A stretch of DNA of 64,000 bases from Elgaria multicarinata webbii (Eukaryota; Chordata; Lepidosauria; Squamata; Anguidae), in NCBI RefSeq assembly GCF_023053635.1, contig NC_086180.1, forward strand, positions 40,042,947 through 40,106,946, written 5' to 3'. The notes under the pieces are model-generated. The model ran no database searches. It was not told the DNA's origin and was given only the letters and a program-made list of their open reading frames with translations. Below are positions 46,594 through 58,135 of this stretch, in pieces. Both the position numbers and the translations under genes were made by a program. The number at the start of each line of letters is the position of its first letter. Position 1 is the stretch's first letter.

Positions 46594-48800
46594 GTCTTTC
46601 ACTCCTTTTTCGTTTTGCCTAATGAGTAATGAAAGTAAGTTTACTTGACTTAGATAGTTTTTGTTGCATTCAACTTCACCACATAAGGACATTTGGATAT
46701 CCGTACATAGCTCACTGCAGGAATGTCTGCCATTGGTTATAAAGTTGAGTCAGTTCAAACACAGCCAGTTTACCACCACCCTATGCATGATCAATCACAG
46801 ATTCAAAAAGTGTGCCTGTTCTTGAGGGACAATTTCAGTCTTGTAGTACAATCACGTGGTGTCATAATAATTCAGTAGCACTGCCAAAGCTTGCTGATGA
46901 GGAAGCATAGATTCATAAGGGTTAAGATCTAATCATAACGTCTGCTGAATTTTATTAATATTTGCATACATGTGGGCAACAGTGACACCAGATGCAGATC
47001 ATGCTGCTGCTTACTATCGGGAGGAAATCACAAACCAGGCCTCACTGTAAGCATCAAAAATAACTTTGGGCTCTAAAAAAAACTAACGTTTATAAATGGC
47101 AAGTTTATGCCATTTATAGATCAGTTAGTTGCAATATTGTTCTATCATGGATTTCACGTATTTGGACAATTCTTTTGACAATCACACGTGCCTGATAGGA
47201 GACCAGCGAATATGGCTCTATTTTGCATTGTGCCAATAACATATCAAAAGTCCTCTACACAGAACTACAGTTGTGTCAAGAACCCTGGGAGCTGTCATCC
47301 AAAATATCTGGAGGGCAATGGGTTGCGGAAGCCTCACCTATAGCTTCAAAATTTAAAACTTAATCTGGTGATTAGCTCTTTTTATAAACAGAAGACTGGG
47401 ATGGCAGGGAAAGAGCTCTAGATTAAGTTTAAAGGCCAGCAGTCATCAGTATTCAGACTGATTCTGCTGTTAAAATGCAATCATACTTTCAACCTTTCCA
47501 CTTTAAAATAACCCAAACTAATGATACCTATAAAATGAAAAATATAAAAGTATAAATATTTTGCCTTACTGAATGTGAGCTGCTTTGATGTTTGGAAATT
47601 CTTTATAAGTGATCCATTTTTAGAAGTTCAGTACACTTTATTGACACTGCACTAGAAAATATCGTGCTGCCATCAGTTCACTGGAAAATGTCCTTCTGCC
47701 CCTCGTAGTATAAGAAAGAAATTTAGTGACTAGAAATGTATGAGAATTTAATTTAAATTTACATTTACAGCATAAAAGGCAGCTGAACATCAGAGAAGGG
47801 CATAGATTCTGTCTTGAACTGACCCTTGTAGTGTGAATTAACAGACTTTCTGTCAACCACCTCACAGCAATTGATCCAGTGGGTGCGTAACTATTCTAAT
47901 TGCATGTTGTTATGCAAATGTTGGCATGTAATGTTTATGGATTTATAGTTTAACTTTTTGAAGCCTGGTACTAGTAGAAAGATGAATTGCTTTTGCGCCA
48001 AGTGGAATTAACCACAGGTTACCATTAACAGATATACTGAGTAGAAGAGGTTATGCTGGCAACTTGGGTGTATGTGAGTACTATATAGAGTCTAAGTGCT
48101 TAGAGCAACTTTCTAAACTCAGTGGATTAACAAGTCTCTGTCTCTCAACTCCCATCATGTTACATGATGTGAATGAAATTTAGAATTCACAAAATTATTA
48201 ATGGCTAATTAAGGGCTACTGAGAGATGACAACCTTCTAGACAATTACAAATTGTTCTAGTGTCATTCTCTTCCTCCTGCTCCAATGCTTTGAGATGAAT
48301 CAGTAGTCAGATTTAATTTGTTCAATTTAATCAAATTCCACATGAATAAATATCTGTTGCACTGAACTGAGAGAAATGTGGAAATGTCCTGGAAAAAGAA
48401 CACAGTTAAGCTCTGGTCTGATCTTTCCCCTCTTATCTTTCCCCTTCTTTTGTCTTTCAAAGCGGACCTTCTCGGTGTCTCTTTGTGGGTGTGGGTGTTT
48501 GTGTGCCCATGTATATATATATATATTTCTAGCTGTGCACAGCAGCATTCACTTTTATCATTTCCGTTATAATTTTAACACCCTTATCTTGACGTACAAT
48601 CCTGAAGCATGCCATGCATCATCCTGCAGTTATGAGGCCTTCTGTGTCAGTAGCTCCCCTCAAACAGCTCCCAACTGCCTTCTCAGCTTCCACAAGCCTT
48701 AAGAGAAGTTGAAGAAATGGAAGATGTTTTAAGTACAGCAACTGTCAGGTCAACTCAATGCAGAGAATGTGAGCACACAGCAGAGACTATTTCTTCATAA
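46594..48800. other. Unassigned, repeat-poor DNA
   Basis: No gene recognised. About 47870-48060 is non-repetitive with an octamer ATGCAAAT and an AACCACA word, so it could be a conserved non-coding element; inference only. (TA)n at about 48513-48526. Confidence 0.35.
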
Positions 48801-49248
48801 TAGGGATGCCAGAAAAAATTGTTTGGGGGCAGAGTTTGACGTGTTTTCCTTGGCTCAACCCCCCCTCCCCAATCTTCATTTTGGTTCCCTCTGTGGCACC
48901 TGACTAAATTTGTAGTGAGTCAGGGCAGTTTGTGGATTTTCCAGGAATTCTGCACATTGGGGGAGGTGGGGAGAGGTTCTCCAATTTGTGCAAATCTCTG
49001 AGGAATTTGTGCAAATCTCTGAGGAATTTGTGCAGATTGTTCAGAAATTTGTGCAAGTTGCAGAACCTTCCAAACAAAATGCACAAAAATGAGAATCAGC
49101 CTGTAGCTGAAGCCTATTCCCCAAACTCTGGGAATGTTTTTGTGCGTTTTGTTTGGAAGGTTCTGCAACTTGTGTAAAGCAAGTTTTATGTGCTGCAGAA
49201 CTCCTTCAAACCAAAGAGAACTGGATTTCCCAGTGACAGACATCCCTA
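48801..49248. mobile_element. hAT-like non-autonomous element with internal inverted repeat
   Basis: Starts TAGGGATGCCAG and ends CAGACATCCCTA. The TAGGGATG ends match the other hAT-like elements here. The 8-bp flanks (CTTCATAA / CTCAATAG) agree at 5 of 8 positions, so the duplication is degraded or not real. Internally 'gtgcaagttgcagaaccttccaaacaaaatgcacaaaaa' (from about 49051) and its reverse complement (to about 49173) form a 37-bp stem, beside about 2.5 copies of a 21-bp 'aatttgtgcaaatctctgagg' unit (48981-49040). Confidence 0.62.
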
Positions 49249-51289
49249 CTCAATAGGCAGCTCTACTATATTGCCTTGCATCAGCAATCCTGACAACAAT
49301 CCTGTAGGCCAATGTCAGGAGTAAGTATGTTACACAGTATCAAGTGTGTAGTGTAGTGCCATCCTGACTTCTGGGGGGTCCATAATACCAAATATGTTGG
49401 TTCCATGACCTTACATTATTATCTAAGATAATAATATGACAGCATTACAAGTCATTTCATTTCTTCTTCAGTTTCAAGTACAGCAGGGCTGGGCATGTGA
49501 CTCTCTGCCTAATTTCAAAAGTGCATGAGATGAATTTAGATCTTTGGCAAGAGAAATCTGCCCCTTCCCTGGCTGCACGCTGGATGGTAAGCAAGATGGA
49601 GAGAGAGAAAAGATGGCGGCTGAAAAAGAATGTTTGGCTCTGTCTCCACCCACTGATGGTTTCAACCCCACCCACTTCTGGTATGTTCCCCAACTGATTA
49701 CATGTGTGGAAATAAAGGTTCGCCACTCCTAAACTAGACATATACTCCTGATACCTTCAGTTCCATATGGAATGACCTTTTATATGCTTTCACAGAGTAA
49801 TACACAGTACCTCACCACTTATGTCAGTTTCTGCTGCTGAGTTATTTCCCTCCTCTTTGTCCTACACCCTCCGTCTTGTTTTTCTCTTTTTCCACCTACA
49901 CTTCACTCTGTCAGGCTGAATGGCAGCGATTCAGCTGTTGTTATTTTTCACTCTTGTTTATGGGTTGAGGTAGTTGGGATGCTGGATGGTTATTTTGGCC
50001 TAGTTTCCTATTAATTGTCATGTATTCAACAGAATCAATCAGAGTGTTAATAATAGAAATGAGAATAGCAAATATGCCGAAACAGGTATTGTTGGCAAAG
50101 AGAAAAGCCATATTAGTCATTTGCTAAACTGAACAGATTCCAGAGAGGAAAATACATTTGATTCTTGTGCAGTGATTTTGATGGCAGTCATGATTAGCTC
50201 TGAACTCCACTTTACTTTCACAGGACAGTTCTAATGCTTAATGCATTAGCAGCTTGTTTACCTTGTCTGAGCCTGGCATGTTGACACATTATATTAAACT
50301 ACACAAGTAGTAGTGAAATTAGATAGCCATGTATTTTCTGCTTAGCTGTCTATCTTCACTAGCATGATATTTGTGATTAAGAATGGTTTAGAAGGATTTG
50401 AACTAAAGCATTTAAGAAGAGCATACAACTTACAGTCAGTGCTAGCTCCGTGGGTTTTTTTGGGGGGGGGGGGCTCTTGGGCAAAATGGTCCCAGTGGGG
50501 GCCCCTCCTCTTCCAGGAACCACTGCCCACTTGCTTGCCCTATCTGACTGGTTCCAATTCATGCAACAGTCTAGCAGCAAGCATGAGGGGATGATACTGC
50601 TACATTTCCTCACTCTTGTCATTGGTTGCATGTTTGAGAAGGCAGATGAACTGACAGTGGCAGCAAGAGCAAGGATAGGCAAGATTTTGGGGCTGTGGGC
50701 ACATTTGGCAATTTGAGAGACTGCCACAAAATGGAAACCATGGGAGGCGTCTTCTGTGTAGACATGTACAGGATTGCATTGCATATGGGAAATTAATTTT
50801 AGCGACTGTTTTTCTTAGGTTTTTTATGATTGATTTTCATAGTGAAGTTTTTATTACTTTTGTAGTAAACTACTTTGAATTGTGTAAGAAAAAACCACAC
50901 AGAGACATACACACACACATAATTCAATCAACTAATTCCTTCTTGTTTACATGTTTTAAAGCACTACTACGGCTGAGCTAAACTAGTTACTTCATTTCAT
51001 GAGTGTTGAAAAGTGCTTCTAATTTTCAGCTGTTTTCATCATTCACTGTAAACACATTTAAGTTGTTCTGATGTTCTTCTCAACATAGTTTTCTTTTTCT
51101 TTCTTTTTCTTGTCCTTAGAAAAATTTGCTCTCATTGCCATTTGATGCTATAGGCTGTGCCATCCCATGTGATTTTTCCAGTTGTATCAAGATGTAGTAT
51201 CAAAAGTATCACATATCAAATATGCTTGCTTTAAAAAAACAAAAACATGTGGTTCATGATACCCAATAGGATTAAGTGGCATGATAGTA
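49249..51289. other. Unassigned non-coding DNA
   Basis: No gene recognised. About 50440-50720 has a poly-G run (50459-50471) and a GC-richer body that may be an unrecognised repeat. Confidence 0.35.
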
Positions 51290-51625
51290 AAATCATAAAG
51301 TTGGAAGAACCATAAATTTAGACTAATAGAATAATAAAGTGGACTAGATAAAAAATGATCTTGTCCAAAAGTCTGCCAATGCAGGAAATCCATTGCTATG
51401 GAACCTGTGCAAAGGCATAGATTACAGTCCAGGCCTTTGCTTCAATATGGCCAACAAAGGAGAGTCCACCACGTTCCAAGGCAACCTGATCTACTGATTG
51501 CTCATACTGTTAGGATGTTTGTCCTAATGTTTTTTCTCATTTTTCTCAAAATGTCCTGTCTGGTAATTTGATCCAGTTGGTTCAGGTCCTACCCTCTGGT
51601 AGATGAGGTGAAGGGCAGAAGAAGA
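51290..51625 (-). repeat. CR1 LINE 3' region, minus strand
   Basis: 'tccaaaagtctgccaatgcaggaaatcc', 'aggcctttgcttcaatatggccaacaaaggagagtccaccacgttccaaggcaacctgatctactgattgctcatactgttaggatgtttgtcctaatg' and 'ggtaatttgatccagttggttcaggtcctaccctctgg' are diverged reverse-complement CR1 3' blocks. Confidence 0.7.
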
Positions 51626-52012
51626 AGGGAAATGGAATTGAGATACAGCAGTGGCAAGGAACCAAAGTAGCTCTGAACAGCTTTGAAATGACACAAATAT
51701 TCAGTGAGATTTATTTTCAGTCATTTGTTTGGCTGCATTGTATTGCTACTTTTAAAGCAGAATCTGAAATGAAAGAATATTCAGAACAATTCTACACAGC
51801 AAGGGCTACACAATCCCAGGGTTTCTAAGATGGCCACACAGCCTTTGCCAGGTCCTACAACCACTGACCATTTAGTAGTTTTCCAGCTTTTCTGGGACCA
51901 TTTTCTCTTTCTAAAGGTTTGAAATGTCTCTCCTTTGGTTTAGTTCCTGGCAGTAAGGTCTTTAAGGTAAAATATGCTGATATTTTAGCCACTTTGGCGT
52001 GTCCCACCACTT
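51626..52012. other. Unassigned non-coding DNA
   Basis: No gene or repeat recognised. Confidence 0.4.
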
Positions 52013-52479
52013 GGACCATGGCTAGACGAGGGGGTTGGAGGGCAACGATTTCACAATTTTATGATTGAAAGATCGTCGCCCTCGTCTACACATGGTGTGC
52101 GACATCATGGCCGCCATTTTGGATTTATTTTTCTTAAAGGAGAAAAAGCTCACAAGCACTCCACCAAAAATGTAAGGTTTTTTTTTAAAAAAAAACTCAC
52201 GCTCCCCCCCCCCCCCCACGGATGGGCACAGCCTTGCCCCATACTTGGTTCCCTGCTCCTCACGTTACTCATAAGGAGCTGGGACATACCAGTGATGGCA
52301 GGCCACACATTCCATGGTCTTGGGATCATCCCATGACTGCAGAAAAAATGGGTAGGGTGATATCCCGGGGAAAGGGAGGGATCAACCCTCCCTACCCTTG
52401 GGATCCCCTGTGCATCATGTAGATGCACAGGGATGATCCTGAGGCGATCCCCAGGATCAGCCCTCATCTAGCCATGGCC
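52013..52479 (+). mobile_element. CTAGACC-type MITE, copy D (CATGGCTAGA variant)
   Basis: 467 bp. Termini GGACCATGGCTAGACGAGGG and the reverse complement of GGCCATGGCTAGATGAGGG pair with two mismatches and one indel. The interior has a 'ggcaacgatttcac...gatcgtcgcc' hairpin, 'gacatcatggccgccatttt', 'caagcactccaccaaaaatgtaagg', a poly-C run, 'gatgggcacagcc', 'gactgcagaaaaaatggg' and 'gatcccctgtgcatcatgtagatgcacaggg'. The flanks share only TT. Confidence 0.75.
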
Positions 52480-54019
52480 TTGAATATAACCTTCATGGTC
52501 TTTTGTATAAAGGAATTCTGCCCTCTTGAGATGAAACAGTTTCAACACCCCTGCTATTCAGCACCATTACTCTTGTACTCAGCAGACTAATGTCATCAAA
52601 TGTAGGAAGCTGATTCTGCTCCCAGTGTCAAGACAATCATTTAACATTTCCTTTTTACTTTCACTGCCCAAGACAAAACAAACTGTTCTTCACACTGATG
52701 ACACAACGTTTTCTCCCAAGGGTTTATTTTTTGTGAATGCTGGAAGCTGGGCCATTGCTCAAGCACTTCTGGGTGCAAGTGTTTTTCATTTACTGATTTT
52801 CTCCAGCCATGTACAAAAGTTAATGCGCCTTGTTATTTAGTTTAATTTAATCATTTTGATAAGTTGCTTGCCTCCCATTCCTCTGTTGCTTTGTTTTTCA
52901 AGAGCTACTGGTCTGTGGGATAATCTTCTAAGGGAGGTGACGGAAATCCCACCACTTGAAACATTGAAAACAAAATTGGGCAAAGCACAAAAGGCTAAAA
53001 TGATAACCTAACTGGACTTTCTCATGTCCAACTTTTGTTTAACTGCAATTTACAAAATAAAAAAGATTAGCCTAGAGACTGATAAGATGGGTTTAGTTTC
53101 TTCATGCAAGTTAGTAGGTATTCTGGGCTTTACTAATTGTAACTTTCACAAGCAAAACAATGACAAGACATTGATTCAAATATTTATCAATCTGTTGGTT
53201 CACTCTTGCTGTTCTGTGAATCTTCTACTATTTGTCTGCCTGGATAATACATTCCTTTTATCATAGGTTAAGTGCATATATGTGTTAAGTAGAGTAGTTA
53301 TTTCCCAATGCCCAAATGAAAATGTGAATCATTTTTTGACTATGTAATGTAGAAGTATGATGTTCCGAATCCAGATGACGATGCTCTTGTCTCAGTGTTT
53401 GTCATTGCAGCCCTGGAGAACATAGCCTCAAATATCTAAGGGAGCAATTTCAGGATAAGCTGATATTCCCAGATGATTGCTAGCACTTTATGTTTGAAAT
53501 ACTCAGAGTCATTGTTTCCAACTGTATTTTCCTCTCCCTTTGTGGCAACTGGCAAGACAGGGAAATGACCCCCATGATAATGCTGTAGAGACCAGCACAT
53601 TAAGGCAATCTCATTATCTGTTTATATACCCAGTAGGAAGCCCTACATTTCTCAGTGCATCAAACAATAAAGCAGAGGTATGTAATGGGCCGCCCAAGGG
53701 CCAAATGAAGCTTGCTGCTGCGTCACATAATGTGGGTTCCAGCTGCCTGCTTCCTGTAATCGTGGGATGAAGACACAGGCGGTACAATGCAGGTTTATAC
53801 AGCTAATGAGCTGAGCTATCAAGCTATTTCTTTCATTTCCAAATATGTGAATGTATGAAAGCAGAACCTGTAATGCCATATACTTATTTTATCATAACAA
53901 GCACAGACACTTCTTTTTTGTTTTGTTTTGGCTATGAGTGGAAAAGAAATAACTGCTGATGCAGTTCCATGCATGAATGCACACGTGGTAGAATGAGAAT
54001 ATGAACTACATCATCAGGA
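52480..54019. other. Mostly unassigned DNA with a short CR1-like piece
   Basis: 'ctgtgggataatcttctaagggaggtgacggaaatcccaccacttgaaacattgaaaacaaaa' (about 52914-52975) resembles the 'W..LPREVVE.P.LE.FK' part of CR1. The rest is unassigned. Confidence 0.4.
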
Positions 54020-54488
54020 AGAGCCAAAGGGAGCTCTTTTCAGAGGAGGGCAACCAGGATGATCAGGGGTCTGGAAAAAAAGCCCTGTGAAGAGAGACTG
54101 AAAGAACTGGGCATGTTTAGCCTGGACATGAGAAGATTGAGGGGAGACATGATAGCACTCTTCAAATACTTAAAAGGTTGTCACACAGAGGAGGGCCAGG
54201 ATCTCTTCTCAATCCTCCCAGAGTGCAGGACAAGGAATAATGGGCTCAAGTTAAAGGAAGCCAGATTCCAGGTGGACATCAGGAAAAATTTCTGACTGTT
54301 AGAGCAGTATGACAATGGAATCAGTTGCCTAGGCAGGTTGTGGGCTCTCCCACACTAGACGCCTTCAAGAGGCAGCTGGACAACCATCTGTCAGGGCTGC
54401 TTTAGGGTGGATTCCTGCATTGAGCAGGGGGTTGGACTCGATGGCCTTGTAGGCCCCTTCCAACTCTGCTATTCTATGATTCTATGAT
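54020..54488 (+). mobile_element. CR1 LINE 3' end, plus strand
   Basis: Same subfamily as 25596-25962 but extending about 100 bp further 5' ('gagggcaaccaggatgatcaggggtctggaaaa', '[19 protein letters not shown]'). It ends in the same 'ggccccttccaactctgctattctatgattctatgatt' octamer terminus. A frameshift near 54290 breaks the frame that stays open in the other copy. Confidence 0.93.
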
Positions 54489-55236
54489 TATGAAGGGCAT
54501 GCCCTCGAGTATGGAGGTATTAGAGTTTGGGCATCATCAAGACTAGCAGAGTGGGGTAGAGACACATCTGAGCCACTGGATCCCTCAGGATTTTTCCTGT
54601 GCAAACCCCATTGAAAAAGATGAAAGGAGCACTGTTGCGATCTTGTTTAGCTTCTGCTCGTTTCAATACAATTTATGAAAGAGAACTTCCTTTTGGACTA
54701 TGCCCACATGTCAGTTAATGAGGTGGGAATGCCATCTGGCTTTTCTGCATGAGAGAAACTCTTTGGGTAAGGCTTTCTTTTCCTTGGACAAGGTTCTGCC
54801 ATACCTGCTTGGATGAGAAAACTGCAATTCCCATAAACAGAAGTAGATCTTTGGATCTCTGACATGTGTTTCTTAAACTCTTGCCAGGTTGTCCAAAAAC
54901 GAACCTTACAGCAATACTCTAATTTGTTGAGCTCATTTCTTCTTTCTGTTTCTGACCAGAAGTCTTTTTTGGGGAAGAGGATGTATTCATTACAAAACAA
55001 AACTAGGGCTGTGCCAATAATTTATTTTACTTTTTTTTTTTTAAAATCATTATTATTCAGTCTGATGAAAAATAAAACATTTTTTAAAGAATGAAGAAAA
55101 TGTTGGTAAAATTCTTGTGGGTGGAATAAATGTTCTTGCACTTGCCTTAGTTATAAGGTGGCCGAGGGCTGTTATTAAGTGTGTGTGTCCTGTCTTTCAT
55201 TGTATTATAACTTCTCAGTGGTCTGTGGCCTTCCCA
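54489..55236. other. Unassigned non-coding DNA
   Basis: No gene recognised. 'tagggctgtgcc' at about 55005 resembles a hAT terminus, but no partner was found. Confidence 0.4.
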
Positions 55237-55734
55237 GGCCTTTGCTAGACCTACCAGAAATTCCACGCCAGATGAGGGGAGACCCCACGATGCAAGTATC
55301 ACGGGATGTCACCCTAGTCTATACATCAGGCACGACGAGCTCAAGGAGAGACCCATTGCGTCCACCATTTTTTTTAAAGGAATGGAGCGCACGAACGCTC
55401 ATGCACCAAGGTAAGTGGTTTTTCTTTAAAAAAAGGTTTCCCTGCTCCACCCCACCCCACCCCCGAAGGGCACAGCACTCCTGGGAAGCGCTGCACCCCG
55501 TGTGCGGCTCCCACCTCTGCTGCTTTTCTTGCACAGAGCCAGGAAAAGCCGCAAAAATGGGCCACACGCTCGCAGTCTCAGGCTCAGCCCAAGACCGCAG
55601 GAAAAAGCAGGCCCAAAGGGGTAGGCTATATCCCAGGGCCAGGCAGGGTTGATCCCTGCCTGAGCTCGGGATCCCCTGTGCATCATCTGGACACACAGGG
55701 ACGATCTTGGGTATAGCCTGGTCCAGCAAAGGCC
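55237..55734 (+). mobile_element. CTAGACC-type MITE, copy E
   Basis: 498 bp, ends GGCCTTTGCTAGACC and GGTCCAGCAAAGGCC, flanked by CCA at 55234-55236 and 55735-55737. Closest to copy B throughout ('gatgaggggagaccccacgatgcaagtatcacgggatgtcaccctagtct', 'acgaacgctcatgcaccaaggtaagtgg'), with extra sequence in the middle ('gcgctgcaccccgtgtgcggctcccacc'). Non-coding, although long chance frames run across it on both strands. Confidence 0.85.
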
Positions 55735-57089
55735 CCAGATGCCCATGCTTCAATTAAAGCCCAAACGTCATGAGACATTCCTCCTATGGGGCTCTTTCAG
55801 ATTAGGAAGTATGGACAGAAGGAGAGACTAAGAAAGATAGAGACATATGTAATAGAAAAAAATAAAGAACACAGCACCTAAGCCACCTGAACTAAATTCA
55901 AAACACCACCAGAAGAAGTTCAAAACACAATTTAAAGCACCTGACCATGAGGCTGGGGAATGGAAGCCTGTTTTGGAGGGAAGAAAACATTTGGTAAACT
56001 GGAAGACAGGTTTCAGCATAGCACTAAGTGAAACCCTCCATTAATTTTTTTATTCTAACATATCCTCAAGTCTCTATTGTCTCTAGTAACCTTCCTTCAC
56101 AGTTTCACCTTATGAATTCTATTTACTTGAAAGACTGAAGACAAGTAGTCTCTGTGGTATATTTGTAAGATTAATTAGTCCCACTGGCAGACCAAAAATC
56201 AAAATTAGATGGAGAGGTTTCCAGTGCTGCCTGCCAAAAGTTTGTGTTTATAAAAGTACACATACATTCTTTCTCAATTATGAGGCAATAAATTCCAACT
56301 CTGTATGATGATGGGTTAAAATTAAGTGTTTTCTGCTGCTGCATAGTTCTAATAATACAATAATTAAGAAGAAATTGCATTATAATATCCATAGGGCTTA
56401 CCTTTAAAGGAAGCAACATTTCTTTTGCTATTAATGCAATTTCAGCATTAAGTCCTTCCTGTCAATTCAGCTTCTCAAAATCACATTTCCCCAACAATCA
56501 GCAGTAACATGATAGTTAACCTTTGCTTAATGCAAGTTGAGAAAATAATGTCGAGAAACAGGAATAAAACCTCTAAGCATCCTTTATGTTTCTTCTTCAG
56601 CTAAAGATCTGTGAAACTTTAGCCATAGATCTTTGCTTTAAAATGGCAATGAAAACCTTGACATCAGAAACGAAAGTTGGCTGAATACACACAGTGAAAA
56701 GATCCTTTTCATATGGAAAGAAGGCACACATTATATTGTCAAACCATTTATTCTTATTTCAAGACAATTTCCCCTTAAATGTCATTCTTTTTCAACATCC
56801 TGTTATGTTACCATTTTTGAAAGAGATAGCATTTTCAGTGACCTTAACACTTTTAAAATATATATGACCAATGCTAATAAAGAAGAACTTTCCCAACAGT
56901 TACACAGCTTTGGCAGTGGCACAAAGAGTTCTCAACACTACAGCCCAAATGGGCTTCAACTGTGACATTAATATAAGACAATGAATTAGATCTAGAGGTG
57001 TATGAATGGAAGACCAATCACGTAACGAGGTTTTCCTCCTCTCTTCCCCTCGCTGTTGTCTCCTGTGCTAGTGAAAAAGCTACCACAAG
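55735..57089. other. Unassigned non-coding DNA
   Basis: AT-rich, no recognised gene or repeat. Confidence 0.4.
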
Positions 57090-57750
57090 GAGGTTCACCA
57101 GCTACAGCCTCTGCTGGACAGGGATAGCTTGGCCACGGTGGTACAGGCATTGGTAACCTCAAGATTGGATTACTGCAATGCACTTTATGTGGGGCTTCCC
57201 TTAAAGTTGCTCCAGAAGCTGGAGCTAGTGCAGAATGCTGCAGCCCAGCTGTTGTCTGGAGCTGCCCCTTTCATGTAACTCCTTTGCTGAAGGAGCTGTA
57301 CTGGCTTCCTATTCACTACCAGGCCAGGTTTAAGGTTCTTGTACTAGTGTACAAAGCCCTAAATAACTTGGGACCAGGATATCTGAGACAGAGCCTTCTC
57401 CCCTATCAACTTGCCCAGTCACTGAGGTCATCCAGGGGCATACTCCTGGTGGTTCCACACAGACCTACCCTCTGATTGGAGTCCACCAGGGGAAGAGCCT
57501 TCAGCATGGTAGCCCCCCTCCTATGGAATTCCCTGCCTTTGGAGGTCAGGCAGGTGCCAACTTTGTATTCCTTTTGGTGCCTACTGAAAATGTCATTGTT
57601 CCATGAAGCCTTCCCTTGATGACAAGCCACAGTTTAAATAATCTATTTTAACGTTTTTTATTCTGTTTTCATTTTATATTATCTTGTACACCACTCTGAA
57701 ATTGTGAATGGGAGTGGTATATAAATACTGTAAATAAATAAGTAAATAAA
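57090..57750 (+). mobile_element. L2-like LINE 3' end, plus strand
   Basis: 'LVTSRLDYCNALYVGLPLKL' then 'LQKLELVQNAAAQLLSG' is directly readable at about 57150-57262. It is followed in shifted frames by 'LKELYWLPIHYQARFKVLVL', 'VYKALNNLGPGYL' and the 'RAFSMVAPLLWNSLP'-type region. The 3' UTR ends 'actctgaaattgtgaatgggagtggtatataaatactgtaaataaataagtaaataaa'. 5'-truncated within RT and dead. Confidence 0.9.
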
Positions 57751-58135
57751 ACAATTGGAGGACCTTCCGGGGAAAAATGGGATGTAGCATGGAGGACCAT
57801 AGTGGAAGAAGGAGGTTGGGGAAAATTGGATGTAAACACCTTGCTCAAGTTAAGCTTTGCTTGAGCAAGGTATCTCTGCCCAATTTTACACCAATGAATC
57901 AATCCTACTGCAGCTCCTTGCACCATTCCTATGGTGTTCATGAGGTTCCTTTTAGTCATTAGAAGGTTGGGGGTGGGACACAGCAGGCTGCAAGTGAAGG
58001 AAGGGGTGGAGAAATCCTATGGCATGAGTGATCTTCTGCTTGCACACTTCTGGATCTCATCAATTAATACGTTAACGATGTTTTGTATGGCTGCTCACCA
58101 GGTTTCCCCAGTAAAACCTGTAAAATGAGTCTCAG
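57751..58135. other. Unassigned DNA with a hairpin at about 57838-57871
   Basis: 'ccttgctcaag' and 'cttgagcaagg' form an 11-bp perfect stem around a 10-bp loop, with weaker outer symmetry. Possibly a small foldback. Confidence 0.45.

Noticed and set aside
55005-55030. hAT terminus 'tagggctgtgcc'
   Set aside because: No matching right end or 8-bp duplication could be found.
55179-55753. Long frames of 106-157 codons on both strands
   Set aside because: They run through CpG-rich MITE copy E, where stop codons are scarce. The same region is open on both strands and is interrupted in copies B and C.
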